Source of the DNA: Prevotella nigrescens
GTDB taxonomy: Bacteria > Bacteroidota > Bacteroidia > Bacteroidales > Bacteroidaceae
Length of the DNA stretch: 64,000 bases
Assembly: GCF_031191185.1 (NCBI RefSeq)
Contig: NZ_CP133465.1
Location: 1,794,001 to 1,858,000 of the forward strand
Direction: 5' to 3'
The position numbers and the translations under genes are program-made. A model generated the notes under the pieces. That model was not told where the DNA came from, did no database searches, and worked only from the letters and a program-made list of their open reading frames with translations. Numbering within the stretch: position 1 is the first letter of the stretch; each line of letters opens with the position of its first letter. Positions 8,265 to 16,810 of this stretch are shown here, piece after piece.

Positions 8265-8306
8265 CTTACTTTTTCTTAATTTAGAGAACAATCAGCCGTT
8301 TTTTTG

Positions 8307-8314
8307 TACCTTTG
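8307..8314 (+). promoter_or_regulatory. -7 box TACCTTTG for the rel gene
   Basis: A consensus TAnnTTTG box lies 25 bases before the ATG at 8340. It overlaps the alternative TTG start at 8304, which therefore cannot be on the mRNA. This settles the start of the gene. Confidence 0.65.
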
Positions 8315-8339
8315 TATTGTATTATTAAAGGCATCTAAT

Positions 8340-10538
8340 ATGATTTTTACAGACGACGAGCTAAAAAGTTTTCATGCTCTTACCGAGGAATTGAACGAAG
8401 AGTTGGCAGACTACGTAACAGAACAAGACAAGGAAAAGCTGGCCTCCTACATTAAATTAATGGAAGAAAAGGGAGCTATGGGACGCAATGTCTTCGGTCT
8501 GAGCGAACTGCTTTGTGCTATGCAGACATCGCTGATAGCCGTTCGCAACATCGGACTGAAACGTGACTCAGTATTTGCTGTTGTGCTGTATACAGGTTAT
8601 GAAAGTGGCGCACTGGATATAAAGCAAATAGAAACCGATTTCGGCAAGAGTGTCGCACAGATTATTCAAGGATTGGCACGCATTCAGAACCTGTATAAGA
8701 AGAATCCTATCATCGAGAGTGAGAATTTCCGCAATCTCTTGCTTTCGTTTGCAGAAGACATGCGCGTCATACTGTTGATGATTGCCGACCGCGTGAATCT
8801 GATGCGACAAATACGCGACACCACCAACAAAGAGGCACAACGACAGGTCGCAGAGGAAGCAAGCTATCTATATGCACCGCTCGCTCACAAGTTAGGTCTC
8901 TATCAACTGAAGAGCGAACTCGAAGATTTGTCGCTGAAATACTTGGAGCACGATGCCTATTACCACATAAAAGAGAAGCTGAACGAAACGAAAAAGGCAC
9001 GCGATGCCTACATAAAGGAGTTCATAGAACCTGTCAGCAAGGAGCTTCAGAATGCAGGATTGCGCTTTCATATAAAGGGCAGAACGAAGTCGATACACTC
9101 CATCTGGCAGAAAATGAAGAAGCAGAAGTGTGCGTTTGAGGGCATATACGACCTGTTTGCCATAAGAATCATCTTGGATTCACCAGCTCAAAAGGAGAAA
9201 ATGCAATGCTGGCAAGCCTACTCTATCGTAACAGATATGTATCAACCCAATCCGAAACGCCTGCGCGATTGGATATCCGTGCCCAAATCGAACGGCTACG
9301 AGTGTCTGCACATTACGGTTTTGGGACCTAATAGCAAATGGGTGGAGGTGCAAATACGCACCGAACGTATGGACGAAGTTGCCGAACACGGCTTGGCAGC
9401 GCACTGGCGATACAAGGGAATACAGGCAGAAGAAGGAATGGACACGTGGTTGGCGTCTATCAGAACGGCATTGGAGGCAGGCGACAACTTAGAAGTGATG
9501 ACGCAGTTCAAGCGCGACCTGTACGACAAAGAGATTTACGTGTTCACGCCGAAAGGCGATTTGCTGAAGTTTCCTAAAGGTGCTACCTTGTTAGACTTTG
9601 CCTATCACATTCATTCAAAGATTGGAAACCAATGCGTTGGTGGAAAGATAAATGGCAAGAATGCCTCTATAAGAACCGAACTGCACAGTGGCGACACCGT
9701 GGAAGTAACGACGTCAGCCACGCAAAAGCCGAAACAAGAATGGCTGAACATAGCAAAATCAGCTCGTGCGAAGTCGAAAATACGCCTTGCACTGAAGGAA
9801 ACGCAGGTGAAAGAGGGCGTGTATGCAAAGGAAATGCTCGAAAGAAGGTTCAAGAACAAGAAGATTGAAATAGAGGAACAAACGCTTTTCCACCTTATAA
9901 AGCATCTTGGATTCAAGGAAATTACGGAGTTCTACAAGCAGATAGCCGACGAAAAGCTCGATGTAAACAACGTGATAGAAACGTATCAACAGCTCTACAA
10001 TCAGACACACAACCAGAATACGCAGAAGGAAACTGAAAGTGCGGAGAAGTTCGAGCTTGCCAATGAAACGGCAGAACTGCTGAAGAGCAACGAAGACGTG
10101 CTCGTAATAGACCAGAATTTAAAGGGCATCGACTTCTCGCTGTCGAAGTGTTGCAACCCTATTTATGGCGACCCCATCTTCGGATTCGTTACCGTGAACG
10201 GCGGAATAAAGATACACCGAGAGGACTGTCCCAACGCTCCCGAACTGCGCAAACGCTTCGGCTACCGTGTAGTGAAAGCCAAATGGAGCGGCAAAGGCGG
10301 GGCAAATTACAGCATAACGCTGCGCATTATAGGGCACGATGATATTGGAATAGTGAACAACATTACCAATGTGCTGTCGAAAGAAGAGAAGGTTGTGATG
10401 CGTTCCATCAACATTGACTCGCACGACGGCCTGTTTTCGGGAAACCTCGTTGTGCTGATTGAAGACACATCGAAGCTGAACGCGCTCATAAAGAAGCTGA
10501 AAAATATAAAGGGAGTAAAACAAATTATAAGGTTATAA
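8340..10538 (+). CDS. RelA/SpoT-family (p)ppGpp synthetase with degenerate hydrolase domain
   Basis: A protein of 732 residues with the long RSH order: N-terminal hydrolase-like region (about 1-170), synthetase (about 220-370), TGS (about 385-450), then a cysteine/histidine segment (SKCCNPIYGDPIFGF, about 605-620) and a C-terminal ACT domain (about 660-732). The synthetase keeps GRTKSIHSIWQKM, IYDLFAIRIILD, RLRDWISVPKSNGYECLH and VEVQIRT. In the hydrolase region the HDxxED metal site is missing: where LLHDVVEDT is expected the protein reads VVLYTGYESG. It should therefore make, but not degrade, the alarmone in the stringent response. The start at 8340 follows from the promoter position. Confidence 0.9.
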   Translation: MIFTDDELKSFHALTEELNEELADYVTEQDKEKLASYIKLMEEKGAMGRNVFGLSELLCAMQTSLIAVRNIGLKRDSVFAVVLYTGYESGALDIKQIETDFGKSVAQIIQGLARIQNLYKKNPIIESENFRNLLLSFAEDMRVILLMIADRVNLMRQIRDTTNKEAQRQVAEEASYLYAPLAHKLGLYQLKSELEDLSLKYLEHDAYYHIKEKLNETKKARDAYIKEFIEPVSKELQNAGLRFHIKGRTKSIHSIWQKMKKQKCAFEGIYDLFAIRIILDSPAQKEKMQCWQAYSIVTDMYQPNPKRLRDWISVPKSNGYECLHITVLGPNSKWVEVQIRTERMDEVAEHGLAAHWRYKGIQAEEGMDTWLASIRTALEAGDNLEVMTQFKRDLYDKEIYVFTPKGDLLKFPKGATLLDFAYHIHSKIGNQCVGGKINGKNASIRTELHSGDTVEVTTSATQKPKQEWLNIAKSARAKSKIRLALKETQVKEGVYAKEMLERRFKNKKIEIEEQTLFHLIKHLGFKEITEFYKQIADEKLDVNNVIETYQQLYNQTHNQNTQKETESAEKFELANETAELLKSNEDVLVIDQNLKGIDFSLSKCCNPIYGDPIFGFVTVNGGIKIHREDCPNAPELRKRFGYRVVKAKWSGKGGANYSITLRIIGHDDIGIVNNITNVLSKEEKVVMRSINIDSHDGLFSGNLVVLIEDTSKLNALIKKLKNIKGVKQIIRL

Positions 10539-11124
10539 GCTGCAAATTCTTTCTCTCAGTTGCTTTAATTATTGGATAGGAAACGGTGTCCTCAATATGA
10601 GACAATGGGAATGCTGGTCTGGTCATGAATTCTCTGATGGCTCATAAACATGATTTATTTATTAAAGCGAATGCCACAAGCAATGTAATGGCTTTCGTTC
10701 CCGTCGTTGGCACAGTCATGGTTTTGAGTTTTCTCTTCGTGTTCCACGCAGTCGCAGTAGTAATTTCTATTCTGTTCTTTTAGGCTTGATCCGTAGTGAA
10801 AGCAAAGAACGTGTAAGATTATTTAATCTTCTTTACACCAAAGTCTTACCCAGGGCAGATAGGTGAAATATCTGGAGCTATCTATGGGCGCAATTATAGT
10901 AAACAGCAGGTGTCTTACTTGAACAATAGTTGCCGTGAAGACGTTGGACAATAGCTCGTTATTCAGCATTATATCGATGGAAGCCACTTTTGTAGCCAGA
11001 TAGGAAAAGAAATCAGACAAGTCTGCACTTTCCCTTAGTATGTGCAGGCAACAATGGCAGACGAATGCTATCAGGGAACTTTCGCTGTGAAAGAAGAAGT
11101 AAATATGCGGGGTAGTTCGGTTCG
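10539..11124. other. Convergent intergenic region with a decayed coding fragment
   Basis: No intact gene. Bases 10655-10820 carry a minus-strand coding remnant, described separately. A short perfect inverted repeat, AAGATTA-TT-TAATCTT at 10815-10830, may form a small terminator-like stem for the minus-strand operon. The interval 10835-11124 is open in one minus-strand frame but has no recognisable protein character. Confidence 0.45.
10655..10820 (-). pseudogene. Possible C-terminal remnant of an outer-membrane protein
   Basis: On the minus strand a frame runs about 55 codons from an upstream in-frame stop to TAA at 10655-10657, with no start codon. It encodes HYGSSLKEQNRNYYCDCVEH and ends in NESHYIACGIRFNK. 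The alternating aromatic/hydrophobic end is typical of the last strand of an outer-membrane beta barrel. The rest of the gene is absent. Short length makes this tentative. Confidence 0.3.
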
Positions 11125-11760
11125 TTACATCACAGAAGTTCTTAGATTGAACACGTAAACTATTATGTAGAACAGTTGAACAAGGAGGATATACATTGGA
11201 AATAGTTTGCTGCAAAACATCAGACCGCTCGAAATAGAGTTGTATATCTCCGAGAGCGTCTTTAATTTTCCACATGCTATACCATACGACAGAGAGGAAA
11301 CAACGACAATGAGCGATAAAGCCGGAACAAGACTTGAAGAAAAGCTGCTTGGAAACAAACTGCCTGTAACGCTTAGCAAGGGTGCTTCCGGCAACATGGT
11401 AAACACAATGCTTAGGGCTATGAAACACAAGAAACCGAACAGGACCAGCCTTATGCCTACCCGTTCTCTATAGCGGAGTTCTGAAAAGCTACAGTGTCGG
11501 CGCAGCAATTTACACAATATGTTGTGAAGTCCACTCGTCTTATACACGCCCCAATCGATAGAAAGAAGCATCAGCCATACAAGCATATTATTCTTCAGGT
11601 TGTTGGTAAACTGTCCGGCAAACCACCGAAGACCTCTGCCGCTCAATAAAGAATTGATATTGACCTCGGGGAAAGCTGCAGTTATTAGCCATGAACTGAA
11701 CACAATTAATAACTGCAGCACTATCAAGCCTAATGCTATAGTCCCGTATTTATTCTTCAT
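11125..11760 (-). CDS. AbgT-like membrane protein, half length
   Basis: An inner-membrane protein of 211 residues with about five to six hydrophobic segments. Motifs resemble the N-terminal part of the AbgT (p-aminobenzoyl-glutamate) transporter family: GRGLRWFAGQFTNNL near residue 42, then MLVWLMLLSIDWGVYKTSGL, and LPEAPLLSVTGSLFPSSFSS near residues 122-142. AbgT transporters have about 500 residues, so this is roughly half length; the frame is intact and the end looks natural rather than frameshifted. It overlaps the response-regulator gene by 11 bases, as third gene of a signalling operon. A role as transporter or signalling accessory is inference. Confidence 0.7.
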   Translation of the reverse strand: MKNKYGTIALGLIVLQLLIVFSSWLITAAFPEVNINSLLSGRGLRWFAGQFTNNLKNNMLVWLMLLSIDWGVYKTSGLHNILCKLLRRHCSFSELRYRERVGIRLVLFGFLCFIALSIVFTMLPEAPLLSVTGSLFPSSFSSSLVPALSLIVVVSSLSYGIACGKLKTLSEIYNSISSGLMFCSKLFPMYILLVQLFYIIVYVFNLRTSVM

Positions 11761-12475
11761 CTGAATGCAGATTGTCTATGTCTATGATTCGTAACTCTAA
11801 GGCACGCACTACCAATCGGGTTGCATTTATGCTCATTCCCTTACGCTCGCTGCCAAACAACTTCTGTACAAGTTCGTTCTGCCGCTTCTCCAGACTCTTT
11901 ACCCCGAAAGGCATACCGCGCAAGTTCGTAATCTGTTCTTTCGTATAACCTAATGCCAAATGCCGTAGAAAGCGTTCATCGTATTCGTCTATTTCGTAGT
12001 CTATCAGGGCTTCCTGGTGCATCAGTTCGTTGTTAATGCTGTTCTTGAATCTCTCTACTATCTTTTGCAGTATGGGCTGATTGAAGACCAGACGCTTTCC
12101 GCTCATTACGCTCGATACGTCGCCACGCGTAAGCAGTTCTCCGCTCTTCAGGCAAATACCATCGGCACCTGCGTCCAAAACGTCTACCCAAAGTTTCTCG
12201 TTCAACAGCTCGCCCGTAAATATCAGTACTTTTAGGTTCGGGTACAGCTCTTTCGTCTGTCTGCAAATTTCGACACCAATGGTCGTTGAACCTCCCAGTC
12301 CTAAATCTAACAACACTAAGTCCGGCAATTCTGCCTTCATCAGTTTCCAGTAGGCAATTTCGTTTTCGGCAGTGCCTATTATGTGTGCTTCTGGTATTTC
12401 GTTACGAAAGATACCTTCTGTGCCCTTTAGCTCTAAAGGTACGTCTTCAACAATAATTACTTTAAAATTCTCCAT
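11750..12475 (-). CDS. Response regulator with helix-turn-helix output
   Basis: A protein of 241 residues. The receiver domain (about 1-125) has the acidic pair VEDVP near residue 10, the phosphoacceptor in PDLVLLDLGLG near residue 57, and the conserved Lys in ICLKSGE near residue 110. The C-terminal part (about 165-235), LRHLALGYTKEQITNLRGM onward, looks like a LuxR/GerE-like DNA-binding domain, though less canonical than usual. Such regulators in Bacteroidota are encoded beside DUF5112-type sensor kinases, exactly as here (14-base overlap with the kinase gene). Its targets are unknown. Confidence 0.87.
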   Translation of the reverse strand: MENFKVIIVEDVPLELKGTEGIFRNEIPEAHIIGTAENEIAYWKLMKAELPDLVLLDLGLGGSTTIGVEICRQTKELYPNLKVLIFTGELLNEKLWVDVLDAGADGICLKSGELLTRGDVSSVMSGKRLVFNQPILQKIVERFKNSINNELMHQEALIDYEIDEYDERFLRHLALGYTKEQITNLRGMPFGVKSLEKRQNELVQKLFGSERKGMSINATRLVVRALELRIIDIDNLHSDEE

Positions 12476-15400
12476 ATTCTTTATTGTTCTTTTTTGCTTG
12501 CGATAATGTTATACTAAGTGTGGTGCCTCGTTCCGTATTATGAGCTATAATGCCACAACGATGCCGGTTGAAGCATTCGCCATTCTCGCGCACTATTTGT
12601 TTGCAAACCATATATGGCACGTGCTTTATGTCGGGTGCAAACAGGTTGACGCAAGCCTCGTCGGATAGTTGCAACTGCGACATGTACAAATGGAATACTA
12701 TATATTTGGGCGATAAGTCGTCGATGTCTACTTTTATACTCTCTCCTCCGTCTTGCTTCTGCAGCAATTCGAATAAATATTTCAACAAGTCTACATCGCC
12801 TAAGACCACGAGCTTTCCCTTTTCGGGCGACAAGAGTTGCATATTCTTGGCAAGCAGCGTGCTCGCTTCTATTCTGCCATACATAGGTTTCAGCATAGAA
12901 GCCTGCTGTATGGCTTGCTTGCTTAGCGTAGAATAAAGTTCCTTATAGTATGCCGACAACTCGTCAATGGTATCTAACTCGGCATCTCTTTTAGAAAGAA
13001 GCTGACCAATCTTTGAAGGATAATACATGGTTTCGTGCTTCAGTGTGGAGAGACAGTTGTCTAAGATGTTGTTGCTTACGTGCAGTCTGTTGCTTTCGAG
13101 TTCCATTCTGTGCAGCTCGTCTTTCGCCAGCTCTATATTGGTGGAGCTTTCATTATAGCTGATAACAGACTTTTCCAACGCATCGTTAACTTTCTTTGTA
13201 ATTTCTTTCAGGCTCTCGGGGAACTTATTTGTTGCTATGGTTCTTATCATCTGTTGCTTTTCGGCAAGCGTATTGTTGCTTAGAAGTATTGCGTTTATCT
13301 GTCGGATACTCTCAACATACGACTGGTATCGGAACCGTTGCCGATAGTACATAAAGTAATACAAAGGGAAAATGGAGAGCAGAAGCAGTATCAGCAGAAC
13401 AATGGCTACATTCTTGTTCGATTCTGACCGCTGCATCATTCGGCAATATGCGCTTAGGTTCTTGTCGGCTGAATTCTCTTTAAACAATAAGGTATAAACG
13501 TTGTTGTTGTATTTGTACAGGTCCCAGTCATGCAAAGCCAATGCCGCAACGGCGCTCTCGTTGCGGATGTCAAGTATAATGCTGAAATTCATTGGTAAGT
13601 TTTCGTGCAGCCAATACACCTCGGCAGGTATTATGTTGTCATCGGCAATACGTTTCATCAGGTGTCTGCCATTGGGCTGCAGTTTCAGATAATACTTATT
13701 CAGGTAATACCGGCAAGTATCAGAGAAATCTAAAGTGCGCTTATAAGTTCCTTTTATATTGCTGAAATAGGCAGAGTCTGCATAACGGTTTGCCATGTCG
13801 AGTTCGTGTAGAAATGTATTGTGTACGTTCGGTTGCGCATTCGCATAGGTCTTGAAGTCGCTGCCATACGATGAAAGCGAGGTTGTAAACAGGAAGATTG
13901 AAAGCAAGATACGGACAACTCCTTTAGGAAGACGGAAATAGAACCTGCTACCTTTTCCCGGTTCGCTGTCAACGCCTATCATGCAAACTGAAAAGAGCCT
14001 GCTTACCTTCTTGTATTTATTGATAATTCCATTGCAGTTCATAAGACCGAATCCATGCGACCTCTCGTTTTTGTTGTCTACAATAGTCTTTCTATCGAAG
14101 ATATGGCTCGCTGTCTCGGCATTGATGCCTATTCCTGTATCTTTCACAGATATCTCTACAAAATCGGGGCTCTCGCAGGCAGATATAGATACGGTGCCAT
14201 TTGGAGGTGTGAACTTTCGGGCATTCTCCGCCAGTGTGTTTAGCATGAACAAGGTAAGCACCTTGTCGGCTTTCACGGTAGACTGTGTTCTCTCGATATT
14301 TAATGTTATGCCTTTCAGCTGGAAACCCATCTTGGACTTTGCTACGATATCGAATACCTGCTGCAACGGAAAGCTCTCGATGTGCAGGGAGAGTTCTCCT
14401 TGTTGCAGCTGAATCCATTGCGTCAGCACATTGTTATAATTGTTTATGTCGTCGGTAAGCTCTGCTATATAGGCATAACGCTCATTGCGCAACACATCGG
14501 TTTCTTTATTCTTTTTCAATAGGCTAACTTCATGAACCATTCTGTCTATTAAAGGATTTAGCGTATTTACAAGAAACAGCTTAGCACGTCTTTCTATGTT
14601 TCGCTTCTTGTCCTTCACCACATTGGCATATGCTATGTCGCAGACTTCCTGTACTTCCTGATACTCTTCGTTTAGCTTCTCAAGTTCTTTCTTGTTCCTG
14701 GCTTGCCATTCTTCTAAAGGTGAAAGAAGGTCTTTCAACGAATTTCCATCTGCTTTTCTTTTCTTTAAATAGTGGAATAGCAGAAGCAAGCCGACAACAA
14801 GGACTATCATCAGTAGTACTGCAGCTATCATGAGGTTCAACTGGTGCGAGCTCTTCTCAAGTATTCCGGCACGCGATTCCAAATACCTGTCTTGTCGTGT
14901 CTGTTCCTGCAGGTCGAGATAGATGTTTCGGTTAAAGTCGCTTCCTTGTTTATCATTGACTGCTGCATAGACTACACTTAATTGCTCACGGATAGAAGCT
15001 ATCAGGTCGGGTGCCTGATTAATGGCCCTGTTCCTTTCCAGTGCATCTTGCAGGCAGACGATAGCTGACTGATAATCTTTTATCTGCCAATAGCACGATG
15101 CCAACGTGCGGAAAGCACTTGCTATCTGGTAGACATCTCCATACCTGATGAACAAATCGGTTGCCCGTTCGGCCAAGTTCCCGGCCAGCAAGCTGTCGGG
15201 TACGTTGTCTGTATTTATAAATCGTATGGACGAATAGTTGTCTTCTATCAGTTCATCGCGCTCCGCAGACAGCAGATGCTCGCTTAAGCCTTGCAACGAG
15301 TTTGCCTGCCAATACACATTGCCCGTCTGTTGTGCCGTTATGAAGCAGCGCATCAAGTAATCGAATTCCTGCTGTACAACCTCCTTCTGCGTTCCATTGC

Positions 15401-16043
15401 TCAGGACACCTCCCGCTCCAATATTATAAAGATATTTAAGATATTGCGCAGTATCTTCGCGGGCTATCTGTTCTTCGTTTACGGATTCCATGGCTTGTGC
15501 CGACAGATTGCGCAGACCTACATAATAATAATAGGTGGAAGAGACGATGCTGAATTCGGAGTTGGCATAAACCATGCGCTTGCGCAGATGTTCCGTCAGC
15601 AAGTCTTCTTCTTCGGCAATGCGCCTTTGCCGCCTAAGAGCCTTCTCCCTGTAATCGTAGAAATCTTTGTTCTTCGACTCCCGTTGGCACAGGCGCATCA
15701 ATTGTACGTCGGCAACCAGAAGTTCCACCTGGTTGTCCGTAATGGAAAGAACACTGTCGAGCTTCTCGTAAGCCTTCTTGTAATCCATTCTCACAATGTC
15801 GACAAACGCCAGGTTGTTCAATGCTTCTGCCTTTCCTGCATCATAACCTTTCGACAGGTGCAATGCCCTGACTGCATAGACGTATGCCGAATCAATATTG
15901 CGATAATGAAAAGAATAGGAAAGACCGTTCAGCCTGTCCACTTTCTCTTTGTCTGTTCGTGAACAAGCTGAAAAAAAGGAACACAGAACAAACATGGAAA
16001 TATGTATGAAGCATGTTCCGAATCGATTTCCTATTACTCGCAA
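12462..16043 (-). CDS. Long double-module sensor histidine kinase, DUF5112/DUF5113-like
   Basis: About 1,193 residues in two sensor-kinase-like modules. Module 1: lipoprotein-like signal (VLCSFFSACS), a TPR-like helical periplasmic region (about 50-390), a membrane helix (about 405-425), a coiled coil, and an ATPase domain with N box LAENARKF, G1 DTGIGI and G2 HGFGLMN. Module 2: a second membrane anchor (about 715-735), another extracytoplasmic region, a membrane helix (about 880-900), a coiled coil, LKHETMYYP (a likely phosphoacceptor His) and an ATPase-like end without clear G boxes. The start is uncertain: ATG 15995 gives a very short signal, and TTG 16043 gives a better one (MRVIGNRF...). 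The 16079 start lies upstream of the promoter box and is excluded. Confidence 0.83.
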   Translation of the reverse strand: MRVIGNRFGTCFIHISMFVLCSFFSACSRTDKEKVDRLNGLSYSFHYRNIDSAYVYAVRALHLSKGYDAGKAEALNNLAFVDIVRMDYKKAYEKLDSVLSITDNQVELLVADVQLMRLCQRESKNKDFYDYREKALRRQRRIAEEEDLLTEHLRKRMVYANSEFSIVSSTYYYYVGLRNLSAQAMESVNEEQIAREDTAQYLKYLYNIGAGGVLSNGTQKEVVQQEFDYLMRCFITAQQTGNVYWQANSLQGLSEHLLSAERDELIEDNYSSIRFINTDNVPDSLLAGNLAERATDLFIRYGDVYQIASAFRTLASCYWQIKDYQSAIVCLQDALERNRAINQAPDLIASIREQLSVVYAAVNDKQGSDFNRNIYLDLQEQTRQDRYLESRAGILEKSSHQLNLMIAAVLLMIVLVVGLLLLFHYLKKRKADGNSLKDLLSPLEEWQARNKKELEKLNEEYQEVQEVCDIAYANVVKDKKRNIERRAKLFLVNTLNPLIDRMVHEVSLLKKNKETDVLRNERYAYIAELTDDINNYNNVLTQWIQLQQGELSLHIESFPLQQVFDIVAKSKMGFQLKGITLNIERTQSTVKADKVLTLFMLNTLAENARKFTPPNGTVSISACESPDFVEISVKDTGIGINAETASHIFDRKTIVDNKNERSHGFGLMNCNGIINKYKKVSRLFSVCMIGVDSEPGKGSRFYFRLPKGVVRILLSIFLFTTSLSSYGSDFKTYANAQPNVHNTFLHELDMANRYADSAYFSNIKGTYKRTLDFSDTCRYYLNKYYLKLQPNGRHLMKRIADDNIIPAEVYWLHENLPMNFSIILDIRNESAVAALALHDWDLYKYNNNVYTLLFKENSADKNLSAYCRMMQRSESNKNVAIVLLILLLLSIFPLYYFMYYRQRFRYQSYVESIRQINAILLSNNTLAEKQQMIRTIATNKFPESLKEITKKVNDALEKSVISYNESSTNIELAKDELHRMELESNRLHVSNNILDNCLSTLKHETMYYPSKIGQLLSKRDAELDTIDELSAYYKELYSTLSKQAIQQASMLKPMYGRIEASTLLAKNMQLLSPEKGKLVVLGDVDLLKYLFELLQKQDGGESIKVDIDDLSPKYIVFHLYMSQLQLSDEACVNLFAPDIKHVPYMVCKQIVRENGECFNRHRCGIIAHNTERGTTLSITLSQAKKNNKEYGEF

Positions 16044-16068
16044 GATGGTTCCCGTATTTAATTTGATA

Positions 16069-16076
16069 CAAAAATA
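16069..16076 (-). promoter_or_regulatory. -7 box TATTTTTG for the sensor-kinase operon
   Basis: The minus strand reads TATTTTTG. The transcript should start near 16062, so a start codon at 16079 is impossible, and the TTG at 16043 or the ATG at 15995 are the candidates. Confidence 0.5.
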
Positions 16077-16244
16077 CAAAAGAAAACTGAATAAAGCACG
16101 AAAACATATTTATTTTTATAAGCTGGTTCTAAAAACCACCTTGCCGGATTTTGCATTTTCAATAGTACCCCTCGTGTTTATTGATGGCTGCGAAGGCAGT
16201 GAAAATAGTTTACATATTCAAGACGAATATAATCTTTTTTCAGG

Positions 16245-16390
16245 AACGAATATACTTATTTTTCAGAAGATATATATCTTCCAGGAAAAAGGTATATACT
16301 TTTCAGGCAAAAACATTATACTTTTCATACAAAAAGTATATACTTTCTTGGTAAAAAGTATATACTTTTTTCTGAAAGAAATAATGTTCT
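16245..16390. repeat. Phased palindrome array, 22-base step, core GTATATAC
   Basis: Symmetry centres fall at 16251.5 (GAATATAC), 16273.5 (AAGATATATATCTT, perfect 14-mer), 16295.5 (GTATATAC), 16317.5 (CATTATAC, degenerate), 16339.5 (AAGTATATACTT) and 16361.5 (AAAGTATATACTTT). Every step is exactly 22 bases. A decayed unit with AGAA...TTCT arms is centred at 16383.5, still in phase. The sequences between cores do not match one another well, so spacing and symmetry are kept rather than full sequence. Confidence 0.85.
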
Positions 16391-16490
16391 TGTATATATC
16401 TGATATTCAATTAATTATACTTTCTCCCACAATCAGGGAAAACGCATTATAATTTCTTCCTGTTCATAATCTCTTTCCTTTTATAATTGC

Positions 16491-16498
16491 TACCTTTG
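16491..16498 (+). promoter_or_regulatory. -7 box TACCTTTG upstream of a small ORF
   Basis: A consensus box ending six bases before the ATG at 16505, so any transcript would be nearly leaderless. Confidence 0.5.
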
Positions 16499-16504
16499 TA
16501 TGCT

Positions 16505-16735
16505 ATGAGTATAGCAGAACAAAAACACAGCAGAGAGCAGTTAGTCATCATTTCCGGTGAGATAGCCCGCCACGACACCCGTATGGAGCGTTGCAGGATA
16601 CATGATGCACAGACCATCTTTCAGGGAAATGATGGAAAAGGTAAGCAAAAAGAAAGACTTATAATGTGTTTTCCCTGTACTGAGGTTTATAATAAAGGTA
16701 CGATGGTTTCGAAAAGAAAGAATATCAGCATTTAA
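16505..16735 (+). CDS. Small ORF of unknown function, possibly a gene remnant
   Basis: Encodes 76 residues starting MSIAEQKHSREQLVIISGEI. I do not recognise it. The first 45 residues are charged and protein-like (SREQLVIISGEIARHDTRME); the last 30 are basic and of poor character, as expected of either a small protein or the first part of a gene that has lost its remainder. A perfect -7 box directly upstream is the main support. It sits between two phased palindrome arrays. Confidence 0.35.
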   Translation: MSIAEQKHSREQLVIISGEIARHDTRMERCRIHDAQTIFQGNDGKGKQKERLIMCFPCTEVYNKGTMVSKRKNISI

Positions 16736-16810
16736 AAATGTAACCTATTTTCATGACACAGACAGCTTGTAACCGGGTAAGGAATGCTATGAAGAATATA
16801 CCATATTTAC

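Larger units (their letters stand above)
16080..16504. other. AT-rich divergent intergenic region
   Basis: About 425 bases between the sensor-kinase promoter and the promoter at 16491-16498. Very AT-rich. Its main content is the 22-base phased palindrome array at 16245-16390. No coding region is supported. Confidence 0.6.

Noticed and set aside
8304..8339. Upstream TTG start for the rel gene
   Set aside because: The TTG lies within the -7 box TACCTTTG (8307-8314) region, upstream of the expected transcript start; ATG 8340 fits.
10823..11428. Long minus-strand ORF of 201 codons overlapping the AbgT-like gene
   Set aside because: It lies in another frame of the AbgT-like gene over most of its length, has a random, Cys/His/Phe-rich composition and no recognisable motif.
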